Source: Hyphomicrobiales bacterium (GTDB lineage Bacteria > Pseudomonadota > Alphaproteobacteria > Rhizobiales > Aestuariivirgaceae). Taken from it: DNA of 64,000 nt. The stretch lies in NCBI GenBank assembly GCA_025359265.1, contig JANYHB010000072.1, positions 25,175 through 89,174 of the forward strand, given 5' to 3'. Positions 41,018-49,360 of the stretch are shown one piece after another. Each line of letters starts with the position of its first letter. The first letter of the stretch is position 1. Both the position numbers and the translations under genes were made by a program. The notes below the pieces were generated by a model. That model saw only the letters and a program-made list of their open reading frames with translations. It searched no databases and was not told the DNA's origin.

Positions 41018-41755
41018 TTAGTTTTTTTCAACAATATTCCAACCAGAAGTGGTAAGTCTTTGTTGTGGCTGAAACCTCGCCTTATATTGCATCTTTTGGG
41101 ATCCCGGCACGTAATACCCCAGATACAAATAATCCAGGTTCAACCTGGCAGTTTTGGCGACACAATCAAGAATGATGTACGTGCCAAGGCTGCGCTGTTG
41201 CATTGCCGGATCGTAAAATGAATAAATAAGCGAAAGCCCATCCGGCAAAACATCCAGCAGTAGGGTGGCTATCAGCAATCCTGCCATCGGGTGGCTTGGC
41301 CCGTAACGATATTCGATCAGCCGCGTATCCACCACCGTTTCATCGATCATGGCCGCAAAATCGAGGATGGACATATCGGCCATGCCCCCGTCTGCGTGGC
41401 GCGTGTCGACGTAGGTGCGGAACAAATCATAATGCTCCGATGTAGCTTGTGGCAAAATAGCTTGCGATACCAAGTCGGAATTCAATTTCACCACGCGCCT
41501 GAAGCTTTTCGTCCAAATAAAATCTTTGACCTGCACGCGAGTGGAGGCGCAGGCACTACAGGCTTCGCAGGCTGGCCGGTAAGCGATGCTCTGACTGCGC
41601 CGATAACCGCTCTGCAACAGTTGGCCGGCCAGCGCTCTGGCATCTGGCCCAACAAGATGGGTAAACACTTTCCGCTCCTTCTGCCCCGGCAAATAGGGGC
41701 AGGGTGTGGGCGCAGTGATAAAAAACTGCGGAAAATTTCGCCTTTCGATTGTCAT
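41018..41755 (-). CDS. bpt: aspartate/glutamate leucyltransferase (bacterial Ate/Bpt)
   Basis: This 245-residue protein transfers leucine from leucyl-tRNA to proteins with N-terminal Asp or Glu, marking them for the N-degron pathway (ClpS-ClpAP). It contains the N-terminal TAPTPCPYLPGQKERKVFTH and the cysteine cluster ACEACSACASTRVQV, and DGLSLIYSFYDP near residue 170. MTIERR at 41755 is the usual start; a longer frame reaches 41797. Position near parC and hemB fits the order. Confidence 0.93.
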   Translation of the reverse strand: MTIERRNFPQFFITAPTPCPYLPGQKERKVFTHLVGPDARALAGQLLQSGYRRSQSIAYRPACEACSACASTRVQVKDFIWTKSFRRVVKLNSDLVSQAILPQATSEHYDLFRTYVDTRHADGGMADMSILDFAAMIDETVVDTRLIEYRYGPSHPMAGLLIATLLLDVLPDGLSLIYSFYDPAMQQRSLGTYIILDCVAKTARLNLDYLYLGYYVPGSQKMQYKARFQPQQRLTTSGWNIVEKN

Positions 41756-41847
41756 GTGAAGGATTATCCGACATTGCCCCGCGCCGCGCAAGACCATTGG
41801 CGTGCCGTGGGAAAATCAATTAGCCTGCCTCAAATGGAGAATCTGTC

Positions 41848-42720
41848 ATGGCAGTAAAATGCGCTTGGTTGGGGCTTGGTGTTATGGGTTTTCCGATGGC
41901 CGGGCATCTCGCCAAAAAAGTCGGTGCTGGTTTAACGGTGTTCAACCGCAGTTCTGGCAAAGCCGCGATGTGGCAAGTGACATGTGGTGGCACGCAAGCA
42001 AAAACCCCCAAAGATGCCGCCGACGATGCCGATTTCGTGTTTGCCTGTGTGGGCAATGATGCCGATTTGCGCCAAATCACACTGGGTGAACACGGCGCTT
42101 TCCATGCCATGAAGCCCGGCGCGATATTTGTGGACCATACCACAGCCTCGGCCGACGTGGCCCGTGAATTGAGCAAGCAAGCAGCGGCGCGGGGCCTGGG
42201 CTTTATTGATGCCCCGGTTTCCGGTGGGCAGGCGGGTGCTGAAAATGGCGCACTCACCGTGATGTGCGGGGGTGAGGCAGCGCATTACGATAAAGCCGAG
42301 CCCTTGATTATGTCTTATGCACGGATGTCTAAATTACTCGGCCCCAGCGGCAGCGGGCAACTGGCGAAAATGTGCAACCAAATTGCCATTGCGGGAATTG
42401 TCCAGGGCCTTGCCGAAAGCATTCAGTTTGGCATGAAAGCCGGGTTGAAAATGGAAGAGGTTATCGACGTGATCTCGAAAGGGGCCGCAGGCTCTTGGCA
42501 AATGGATAACCGCCACAAAACCATGATTGCGGGAAAATTTGATTTCGGTTTTGCGGTAGATTGGATGCGCAAGGATTTGGGAATATGCCTCAGTGAGGCC
42601 CGCAAGAACGGTGCCCAACTTCCATTGACCGCATTGATCGATCAGTTTTATGCCGACGTTCAATCGATGGGCGCAGGTCGGTGGGATACCTCAAGCCTGA
42701 TTTCGCGATTAGTGAGTTAA
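41848..42720 (+). CDS. NAD(P)-dependent beta-hydroxyacid dehydrogenase family protein
   Basis: The 290-residue protein has an N-terminal Rossmann motif GLGVMGFPMAGHLAKK, the substrate segment FIDAPVSGGQAGAENG, and the catalytic lysine in GQLAKMCNQI. The family includes 3-hydroxyisobutyrate dehydrogenase, tartronate semialdehyde reductase and succinic-semialdehyde reductases; the sequence alone does not separate them. It is divergent from bpt, with a GGAG site before the ATG. Confidence 0.93.
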   Translation: MAVKCAWLGLGVMGFPMAGHLAKKVGAGLTVFNRSSGKAAMWQVTCGGTQAKTPKDAADDADFVFACVGNDADLRQITLGEHGAFHAMKPGAIFVDHTTASADVARELSKQAAARGLGFIDAPVSGGQAGAENGALTVMCGGEAAHYDKAEPLIMSYARMSKLLGPSGSGQLAKMCNQIAIAGIVQGLAESIQFGMKAGLKMEEVIDVISKGAAGSWQMDNRHKTMIAGKFDFGFAVDWMRKDLGICLSEARKNGAQLPLTALIDQFYADVQSMGAGRWDTSSLISRLVS

Positions 42721-42729
42721 AGCTTTAAA

Positions 42730-42762
42730 AAAAAGGTGGCCGGGCAAGCCGACCACCTTTTT
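42730..42762. terminator. bidirectional terminator with shared core
   Basis: AAAAAGGTGG pairs with CCACCTTTTT; inside, CGG pairs with CCG around a 5-base loop. It has a T-run on both strands, so it can end both the dehydrogenase gene and the minus-strand gene at 42786-43052. Its core (CCGG-nnAA-nCCGA) recurs at 43243-43271 and 44805-44831. Confidence 0.8.
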
Positions 42763-42785
42763 CAGCACACAGTTATTGGATGAGG

Positions 42786-43052
42786 TTACTGGGCGCCACG
42801 GCTCTGTTCTTGCATATGGCGCTGATCCTCTGGTTCAATATAATTCAAATATCCATCATTGTTGATGCCGTTAACATTATACTGGGTGGAATAATGCTTG
42901 GACTTTGGAGTCACAATAACCTGATCTTGAGGAACGGGTGAACCGTTGACCTGGCCATCGTTAAAAGTTGAATTGTCATTGCCGCCATCATTTGCGAAAG
43001 CTGCAGTTGAAAGCGCTGCGAAAGCAGCAAGCGTGATAACGATCTTTTTCAT
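42786..43052 (-). CDS. small exported protein, paralogue A
   Basis: This 88-residue protein has a signal peptide (about 1-20, MKKIVITLAAFAALSTAAFA). The mature 68 residues are Asn/Gln/Asp/Gly/Tyr-rich and lack cysteine. It shares with the next gene the block GGND-STF-DG-NG-P-PQ, a C-terminal NNDGYLNYIEPEDQ, and the terminal pattern QSRGAQ. An AAGGAG site precedes the ATG. I do not recognise a family. It is followed by a terminator and preceded by an upstream element repeated at the next gene. Confidence 0.8.
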   Translation of the reverse strand: MKKIVITLAAFAALSTAAFANDGGNDNSTFNDGQVNGSPVPQDQVIVTPKSKHYSTQYNVNGINNDGYLNYIEPEDQRHMQEQSRGAQ

Positions 43053-43109
43053 GATAATCTCCTTGGTTAGTCGGTTGATATTTTAGTGAAGACAAAAAGT
43101 GTTCGACGC

Positions 43110-43151
43110 ATTGTCCATGTGATAGAAACGCGCGATCATCTTAAAAGTTGC
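43110..43151 (-). promoter_or_regulatory. promoter-like element upstream of paralogue A
   Basis: Read on the minus strand it is GCAAC-N16-CGTT-N7-CATGGACAAT, ending 57 bases before the start codon. The same three blocks with identical spacing precede paralogue B. The layout resembles the two-part promoter of EcfG-type general stress sigma factors (GGAAC-N16/17-CGTT), with one mismatch in the first box. Confidence 0.5.
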
Positions 43152-43181
43152 ACCGCACAAAAATTTGATTGATCAACTAAA

Positions 43182-43197
43182 TTCACCAAAGCGTGAA
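43182..43197. promoter_or_regulatory. TTCAC-N6-GTGAA dyad upstream of paralogue A
   Basis: Perfect five-base inverted arms, about 130 bases upstream of the start codon. A matching TCAC-N6-GTGA dyad sits at the same place relative to paralogue B, in flanks that are otherwise only partly alike. It may be an operator for an unidentified regulator. Confidence 0.4.
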
Positions 43198-43242
43198 GTG
43201 AGTGGGACAGCGTAATTTTTTTACAATTCGAACTGTGCAAAA

Positions 43243-43271
43243 ATGAATGACCGGACAAGCCGATCATTCAT
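43243..43271 (-). terminator. terminator of paralogue B with shared core
   Basis: On the minus strand an 8-base stem (ATGAATGA/TCATTCAT) continues through a T-G pair and CGG/CCG to a 5-base loop, followed by a TTTT run. It lies 30 bases after the stop of paralogue B. The upper stem matches the hairpins after the dehydrogenase/paralogue A and after paralogue C, although the outer stems differ. Confidence 0.75.
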
Positions 43272-43301
43272 CGCTAAAATTCGCATTGCGTCCAGTTTCG
43301 A

Positions 43302-43571
43302 TTAACGACCGGCGCGGTTACGCTCACGTACGAATGGCTGATCAGCAGGATCAAAATAGTTAGTATAGCCTTGATCGTTGGTTCCAAAATAAAAGTTGGA
43401 TTGGCGATTTATTCTGCGATAGCGCCCAGGATCGTTGCCAAAGTTCTGTGGCGCTGGCGCCCCGTTGATCAAGCCGTCACCAAATGTGGAGCTGTCGTTG
43501 CCTCCTTCATTTGCCAAAGCCAACGTTGATAGAGCTGCCATGGCAGCGATAGTGATAATGATCTTCTTCAT
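43302..43571 (-). CDS. small exported protein, paralogue B
   Basis: This 89-residue protein has a signal peptide (MKKIIITIAAMAALSTLALA). The mature part shares GGND-STF-DG-NG-P-PQ with paralogue A, then differs in a Arg/Phe/Tyr-rich middle, and rejoins at NDQGYTNYFDPADQ and an Arg-rich end (ERNRAGR). The start at 43571 is preferred to 43694, since the extension is basic and not conserved. No cysteine. Function unknown. Confidence 0.8.
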   Translation of the reverse strand: MKKIIITIAAMAALSTLALANEGGNDSSTFGDGLINGAPAPQNFGNDPGRYRRINRQSNFYFGTNDQGYTNYFDPADQPFVRERNRAGR

Positions 43572-43627
43572 AATAATACCCTTCGTTATTTGAACAGTGA
43601 ATGCGGCAAGACAAAGTTCTTGTTTGT

Positions 43628-43669
43628 ATTGTCCATGGCGTAACAACGCGGAGGAGGTGGAAAGGTTGC
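43628..43669 (-). promoter_or_regulatory. promoter-like element upstream of paralogue B
   Basis: GCAAC-N16-CGTT-N7-CATGGACAAT on the minus strand, ending 56 bases before the start codon; blocks and spacing are identical to the element of paralogue A while the spacers differ, which argues for functional constraint. Confidence 0.5.
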
Positions 43670-43699
43670 GCGCAATGGGGCTTTTTACAATCAACTGAC

Positions 43700-43715
43700 A
43701 TCACGTAGCGGTGAA
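43700..43715. promoter_or_regulatory. TCAC-N6-GTGA dyad between paralogue B and lysR
   Basis: A four-base perfect inverted repeat with the same 6-base spacer as at 43182-43197, and preceded by ATCAACT at the same distance. It lies in the 298-base gap shared with the divergent LysR gene, 155 bases before that gene. Confidence 0.38.
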
Positions 43716-43869
43716 TTAACGGTGGGATGTAATGACCGATCCGCCCGATTTTTATGCAGATGCGCAGTGATTGGGCACCATGCGCAAAATAAATTTTGTA
43801 TATTCAAGGCTTGAATTATTGAGTGCTGAATACCAGCTAAACCGGTGATAATGGGGCAGGTTTCCAGAA

Positions 43870-44772
43870 ATGAACCTTCGGTCACTTGATTTGAATCTGC
43901 TGGTTGTTTTTGATGCTGTGTTCAAAGAGCGCAATATAACCAAAGCCGGGGCAAAAATTGGGCTTTCGCAATCATCGGTGTCGAATGCGCTCACTAGGTT
44001 GCGTGGCCATCTGAATGATGAATTGTTTTTGCGCGGGCCGCGCAGCATGCTGCCAACGCCGCGCGCTTTTGAACTTGCTGAGGCGATCCATGAAACTCTG
44101 TCGGCGCTTGAAAAATCGCTTGATCAGAAAGAGTTTGATCCAAAAATTGCCGCGCGAACTTTCACCATTGCTGCCGTTGACTATTTCAGCGTTGTTTTGG
44201 CTCCGAAACTTGCACAGTATTTGGAGAGGAATGCACCGCGAATTGATATTCGAATTTTGCCGGCGGCCCTTGATCCCCAGGAATTGCTAGACAAAGGCGA
44301 AGCAGATTTTGCTGCGGGAGTATTTGAAGACATCCCAGATCGATTTGATAGCCAGATCTTATTGGAAGATACAATTGGCTGTGTGGTGAGGGCTGACCAC
44401 AAACTTGCGACATCGGGACTAGCACTTGAACAATATGTCGCATCAGATCACCTGATGGTCAGTGCCAACGGTGTCGCACGCTCTTTCGTGGATGTTGATT
44501 TGAAAAAGTTGGGGCTAAAACGGCGGATTGCCATGACGATCAGCAGTTTCTCTCTGGCGCCTGCCATACTGGCGTCGAGCAACTTGGTTCTCACCGCACC
44601 GCAAAAAGTTATTCAGAGCTATGACAGCTCAATGTTCAAATTGCTGCCTTGCCCCGTCTCGTCGCCCATGCGGCTGCGCCATATTGATCTCATCTGGCAC
44701 AAAAGAATGTCTGTGCATCCCGCACAAGCCTGGTTTAAGAACGCAATCACAGAAATTGCGGTTGAGATTTAG
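43870..44772 (+). CDS. LysR-family transcriptional regulator
   Basis: This 300-residue protein has an N-terminal winged helix-turn-helix (LDLNLLVVFDAVFKERNITKAGAKIGLSQSSVSNALTRLR) of the NodD/SyrM-like branch, and a periplasmic-binding-like effector domain from about residue 90. It is divergent from paralogue B with a 298-base gap, and converges on paralogue C. LysR proteins usually control a divergent neighbour, so the small-protein genes are possible targets; the effector is unknown. Confidence 0.9.
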   Translation: MNLRSLDLNLLVVFDAVFKERNITKAGAKIGLSQSSVSNALTRLRGHLNDELFLRGPRSMLPTPRAFELAEAIHETLSALEKSLDQKEFDPKIAARTFTIAAVDYFSVVLAPKLAQYLERNAPRIDIRILPAALDPQELLDKGEADFAAGVFEDIPDRFDSQILLEDTIGCVVRADHKLATSGLALEQYVASDHLMVSANGVARSFVDVDLKKLGLKRRIAMTISSFSLAPAILASSNLVLTAPQKVIQSYDSSMFKLLPCPVSSPMRLRHIDLIWHKRMSVHPAQAWFKNAITEIAVEI

Positions 44773-44804
44773 CCGTCGAAATTTTCACGTTGCATAACGG
44801 TGTG

Positions 44805-44831
44805 TGGCTGGCCGGATAATCCGACCAGCCA
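44805..44831. terminator. hairpin between lysR and paralogue C with shared core
   Basis: TGGCTGG pairs with CCAGCCA; the inner CGG/CCG and 5-base loop match the hairpins at 42730 and 43243. No T-run follows on either strand, so termination is less certain. It lies 39 bases after the stop of paralogue C and 33 bases after that of lysR. Confidence 0.5.
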
Positions 44832-44869
44832 TTGTGGCGGTGATGTAATCAAACCACCCACCACGCATA

Positions 44870-45121
44870 TTATTGGTTGCCGCGGCTCGTTTCAAACTCT
44901 GGCTGCGATTGAACGTCACCGTTCAGCGACCTATCGCTGCTGGAATTAATTTCAGTGTTTTGATAAACTTTCAATTTACGCAAATGTTTAGCATGTGCCG
45001 CAGGGGTTTGATAAACTGGCGCAGAATTATTGGCGCCAAATTGTGATTCATCACTGTTCTCCGCGTAAGCTGCAGTTGAAATTGCTGCCACGGCAGCCAA
45101 AGCAATAATAAATTTTTTCAT
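44870..45121 (-). CDS. small exported protein, paralogue C (divergent)
   Basis: This 83-residue protein has a signal peptide (MKKFIIALAAVAAISTAAYA) nearly identical in plan to paralogues A and B. The mature 63 residues are Ser/Asn/Gln-rich with no cysteine, and the C-terminus FETSRGNQ matches paralogue A (QEQSRGAQ), though the body is otherwise different. An AAAGGAG site precedes the ATG. It converges on the LysR gene. The family is unrecognised. Confidence 0.75.
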   Translation of the reverse strand: MKKFIIALAAVAAISTAAYAENSDESQFGANNSAPVYQTPAAHAKHLRKLKVYQNTEINSSSDRSLNGDVQSQPEFETSRGNQ

Positions 45122-45238
45122 TTTAATCTCCTTTAAGCTGGAATGTGTGTCCAACTTTTTAAAGGAACGCGGCCCATCCGTGCTCCAATAACGAAGAGAT
45201 GGGGAGGCCAGCAGTAAATTTGAAATTGATAAATCAAA

Positions 45239-45259
45239 TCACCGCTATTTTTTTGGTGA
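45239..45259. promoter_or_regulatory. TCACC-N11-GGTGA dyad upstream of paralogue C
   Basis: Inverted arms TCACC and GGTGA, 118 bases upstream of the start codon of paralogue C. The arms resemble those of the dyads at 43182 and 43700, but the spacer is longer, so the match is tentative. Confidence 0.25.
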
Positions 45260-45395
45260 ATATATGAAACAGAATTTGTTTCAATTTAAGATATTGATTT
45301 TAATTGGTATATCAGAAGGTTAGCTTTGATGTTGCCCAGAAAATAGGCATAATGATCGAAGTTCCGACGCAAGGCCAATGGCGTCTACGATTGCG

Positions 45396-46472
<1,077 letters not shown>

Positions 46473-46516
46473 TTAACCATGAATTTGGCAAAGCGAAATC
46501 TGAGAGTTGGGGCTTG

Positions 46517-47287
46517 ATGGAACAGAATCAATTGTACAAATTGGCGCTTGGCGTGTGGGTTGCAACGCTTTGCTTCGTCACGTCGAGCCTTGCAGACATT
46601 ACACCAGCCCAGCAGGCCGCCGAAATGTTGGCGCGGGCACAATCTGTTGATGTGAAATGTAGTTATTTGAACCCGGCCGATAAAGCTGCATTATCCAGTC
46701 TTGTCGCTCGGGCTGAAATTGCCTTGGTGAACCGCGAATCTGTGGAAGCCACCAAAGCCACTTTGCAGCGCGGCCACACAGCCGGTCTGGCCGCGGTGTG
46801 CAGTGCTGATGAAAAGCGCTCGGTAATTACCGTTTTGGGTGTGGCAAGACAAGCCTCGGCCCAACCCATGTTGACAGTCGAAAATAGAGTGGCAGACGCT
46901 GCGCCGCCTCTTGCTGCCGACATTGCACCGCTCGCGCCGATTGCTGCCAAGACCGCGCGGGCCAATGTTGTCAAAATCAGGCAGCCGCAAGAAACCAAAT
47001 CAGCGGCGCAGAATAGCAAGCCTGTTGAACCCACCGTGGCGCAGGTGCCAAAAATAACTAAACTGAATAAATTCGTCGCAACCGCAGATGGCCTGCAGCA
47101 TTACACTCAATTGACCGAGGCCTATTATCTGTTTTTGCGTTGCAAGGGCGGCGGCAGGCAAGCAAATGGCTTATATGCCGCCATCTTGGACGCGCACCAT
47201 AACGTGATCCAATCCCACGGTGCCAGGGCAGTTTCGCTGGCTTTACGCAGCGCCAAATCACGCGCCGGGGCCCAGAGCTGTTTGTAA
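46517..47287 (+). CDS. exported protein of unknown function
   Basis: This 256-residue protein has a signal peptide (about 1-26). An N-terminal helical region (about 27-115, starting ITPAQQAAEMLARAQ) contains two cysteines (C in DVKCSY and AAVCSAD). An Ala/Pro-rich linker (about 120-190) leads to a C-terminal helical region with two more cysteines. The four cysteines may form disulfides. The start at 46517 follows a GAGAGTTGGGG stretch. It is divergent from hemB. Confidence 0.75.
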   Translation: MEQNQLYKLALGVWVATLCFVTSSLADITPAQQAAEMLARAQSVDVKCSYLNPADKAALSSLVARAEIALVNRESVEATKATLQRGHTAGLAAVCSADEKRSVITVLGVARQASAQPMLTVENRVADAAPPLAADIAPLAPIAAKTARANVVKIRQPQETKSAAQNSKPVEPTVAQVPKITKLNKFVATADGLQHYTQLTEAYYLFLRCKGGGRQANGLYAAILDAHHNVIQSHGARAVSLALRSAKSRAGAQSCL

Positions 47288-47498
47288 GCCGTTAACTAGC
47301 TTGCCGAAACTTTGGTTAAGCCCATGCGCAAATGAAATTTAAACGCTAATTAAAATCGTGCGCATTTTCATAAAATATAACGACATATTTACCGAGACTC
47401 TTCAGCTCACCTTAAACCCCTCAGCGTAGGTTGGCTTCCATAGAAGGAAAACGCCCAATCAAGAGGCTGCACCTTCAACAGGAAAAAGAGGTGTCAAA

Positions 47499-48014
47499 AT
47501 GAACACGCAACTTGCGGTGGGGGAAGTGCGCACATCGGTGGATGGCAAGCGCAGCGAAATTAAAAACCGCTATCTTGAAAGCTTGACATTGATCGAGCGA
47601 TTGCACCGCCGCTTGCTGGATGTGATCAAGGATGACTTTGATCGCAACGGCGAAAAGGAAGTTAACCCGGTGCAGGCCCTGCTGTTGTTCAACATCGCAG
47701 ACGCCGAACTCACCGCCGGTGAACTGAAAACCCGTGGCCACTATCAAGGTTCCAACGTATCTTACAATTTGAAAAAGCTGGTTGAACTGGGTTATGTGAA
47801 CCACGAACGTTCGTCATCCGACAAACGCTCAGTGCGTATCAGCCTCACGACAAAGGGCGAAGACATTCGCGCCCGTGTGGATGCACTTTATAACCGCCAG
47901 CTTTCAGCCCTTGAACAAGTTGTGGGGCTTTCAACGGATGAGTTCGATAAGCTCAATAAGGCATTGGGCCGCTTGGAACGTTATTGGACAGACCAAATTC
48001 TCTACCGCATGTAA
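47499..48014 (+). CDS. ldtR: MarR-family regulator, LdtR type
   Basis: The 171-residue protein is a winged-helix regulator close in plan to LdtR of Liberibacter and rhizobia: LIERLHRRLLDVIKDDFDR, then LKTRGHYQGSNVSYNLKKLVELGYVNHERSSSDKRSV, the recognition helix and wing. LdtR controls L,D-transpeptidase genes and stress tolerance in its known host. The nearby hemB fits synteny in the order. An AAAGAGGTG site precedes the ATG, and an intrinsic terminator follows. Confidence 0.88.
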   Translation: MNTQLAVGEVRTSVDGKRSEIKNRYLESLTLIERLHRRLLDVIKDDFDRNGEKEVNPVQALLLFNIADAELTAGELKTRGHYQGSNVSYNLKKLVELGYVNHERSSSDKRSVRISLTTKGEDIRARVDALYNRQLSALEQVVGLSTDEFDKLNKALGRLERYWTDQILYRM

Positions 48015-48049
48015 AACTGCGCAGCTAATTCAGGAGAGCGGATAAAAGC

Positions 48050-48085
48050 CCCGCCGTGGTGAGAAATCATCCGGCGGGGTTTTTG
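48050..48085 (+). terminator. terminator of ldtR
   Basis: CCCCGCCG pairs with CGGCGGGG across a 15-base loop region and is followed by TTTTT. It begins 36 bases after the ldtR stop. Confidence 0.88.
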
Positions 48086-48129
48086 CTTGCCTAAATAGTT
48101 GCCGCCGATTATTTGGGCGCAGACTTTGC

Positions 48130-48219
48130 GGAGAGGTGGCAGAGTGGTCTATCGCGACGGTCTTGAAAACCGTAGGGGGTGCAAGCCCTCCGGGGGTTCG
48201 AATCCCTCCCTCTCCGCCA
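48130..48219 (+). tRNA. tRNA-Ser (anticodon TGA)
   Basis: This 90-base class II tRNA has acceptor arms GGAGAGG/CCTCTCC, anticodon loop CTTGAAA (TGA), a long variable arm and encoded CCA. It ends five bases before the stop of the minus-strand gene at 48225. Confidence 0.97.
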
Positions 48220-48224
48220 ACAAA

Positions 48225-48689
48225 CTATTGCATCGTCCAAGTGCAATTCACCGTCCCGCCTGTTCCAATGTCATGGGGCTTAACCGTGCATGTGAGGTCC
48301 TTTAGCGAAAATTCCAGTTTGCCTGCCGCTCCATCAGGCTGCACGCCATTTTCAACCGCGGTGGCGTAAAGCTCATTGGCGGCGCGGCCCTTAACGGTGT
48401 GGTGGCTGGTGCCATAATCCAGCTCACAACTGTGGAAATTTTCAGCCACGTTGCCCGAAATGCATTGCAGCCCTTTGGCCGTTATGGTGATGAGGGGTGG
48501 CGCTGCCGGGCCTGCACTGTGGTTACCCAGATATTGCATAAGCCGCCATTTATTGGCCGCGCTGACACTGGGGGCACGCTGCGCCATCAAAGCGGCCAGA
48601 GCCATTCCGGAGCTGCCGCCAGATGTGTCGGCACAGGCTATAGAAGACAGGTTGAGCAAAGCGAGGATGACGAGAGTTGGTTTCAACAT
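48225..48689 (-). CDS. small exported cysteine-containing protein
   Basis: This 154-residue protein has an N-terminal signal peptide (about 1-21, cleavage after ACA). The mature part has four cysteines in two pairs (GLQCISG and FHSCELDYG; LTCTVKP and VNCTWTMQ), suggesting two disulfides. The function is unknown. It follows the creA-like gene on the same strand but 113 bases downstream. Confidence 0.72.
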   Translation of the reverse strand: MLKPTLVILALLNLSSIACADTSGGSSGMALAALMAQRAPSVSAANKWRLMQYLGNHSAGPAAPPLITITAKGLQCISGNVAENFHSCELDYGTSHHTVKGRAANELYATAVENGVQPDGAAGKLEFSLKDLTCTVKPHDIGTGGTVNCTWTMQ

Positions 48690-48801
48690 TGCGGTTCTCC
48701 ATTGCGGCTTGCGACGGGACCAACAGCAACTTTAAACACGTTCAACGGCAGCTGTTGCACGAGCCCAAGTTTCCGCTTTCAAACTGCCAACGTCAAGTGT
48801 T

Positions 48802-49317
48802 TTAGGGAGAAACGAATTCACTGCATTTAGGCGCCGCATCGCCACCCCAAGGCATGATGGGCACGGTGGAGGTTGAGTTCTTGGGCGAACCGTCAACCAG
48901 CTTGTTAGTGAAACTCAAATACACCAGAACATTTCTGCTGGCATCACACCCCCGCGAGATATGCATCGCTTTGAAAAACAGTGAACGGCGTTGTTCATAC
49001 ATGTCTGCGCCCTGGGCAAACTTGCCTTTAATTTTAACCGCACCCACTTGGCGGCAGGCAAGGGACACATCGGACGTTTGTTCCGCAAAGCCCGCCCAAC
49101 CAACCCAACCGCCTTTTTCAGGCAACGTAAAGTAACAGGCCACGCCATCAATCAGCGGATCATCCACCACATATGTTGCCAGTTTGGAATTGGGGGAAAG
49201 CAAATTGAACGTTGTGTCCTTTTTAAAAATGAGATCAGGGTCGTCCTGCGCCATGGCAGGTGCAAGCGCCAAACCGGCAGCACAGAATGCGGCAAGTACA
49301 AAGGCAGATATACGCAT
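48802..49317 (-). CDS. creA: CreA-family periplasmic protein
   Basis: This 171-residue protein has a signal peptide (about 1-24, ending AMAQ). The mature protein shows the CreA pattern: KDTTFNLLSPNSKLATYVVDDPLIDGVACYF, SLACRQVG, and YLSFTNKLVDGSPKNSTSTVP. CreA's function is not established; in E. coli it is part of the cre locus. The start at 49317 drops 23 residues of the longest frame and gives a clear signal peptide. It follows metC by 43 bases on the same strand. Confidence 0.9.
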   Translation of the reverse strand: MRISAFVLAAFCAAGLALAPAMAQDDPDLIFKKDTTFNLLSPNSKLATYVVDDPLIDGVACYFTLPEKGGWVGWAGFAEQTSDVSLACRQVGAVKIKGKFAQGADMYEQRRSLFFKAMHISRGCDASRNVLVYLSFTNKLVDGSPKNSTSTVPIMPWGGDAAPKCSEFVSP

Positions 49318-49360
49318 ATGAGTTCTCCTCGTGCGATAGATTGGCGTTCCCACACGAAAA

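Noticed and set aside
45148..45171. TGTCCA...AACGCG upstream of paralogue C as a third copy of the shared promoter element
   Set aside because: Spacing and distance to the start codon differ, and the GCAAC box is missing, so it is probably coincidental or degraded.
39451..45260. Genomic island or prophage remnant
   Set aside because: There is no integrase, transposase, tRNA boundary repeat or clear composition shift; bpt and the dehydrogenase inside are housekeeping-type genes.
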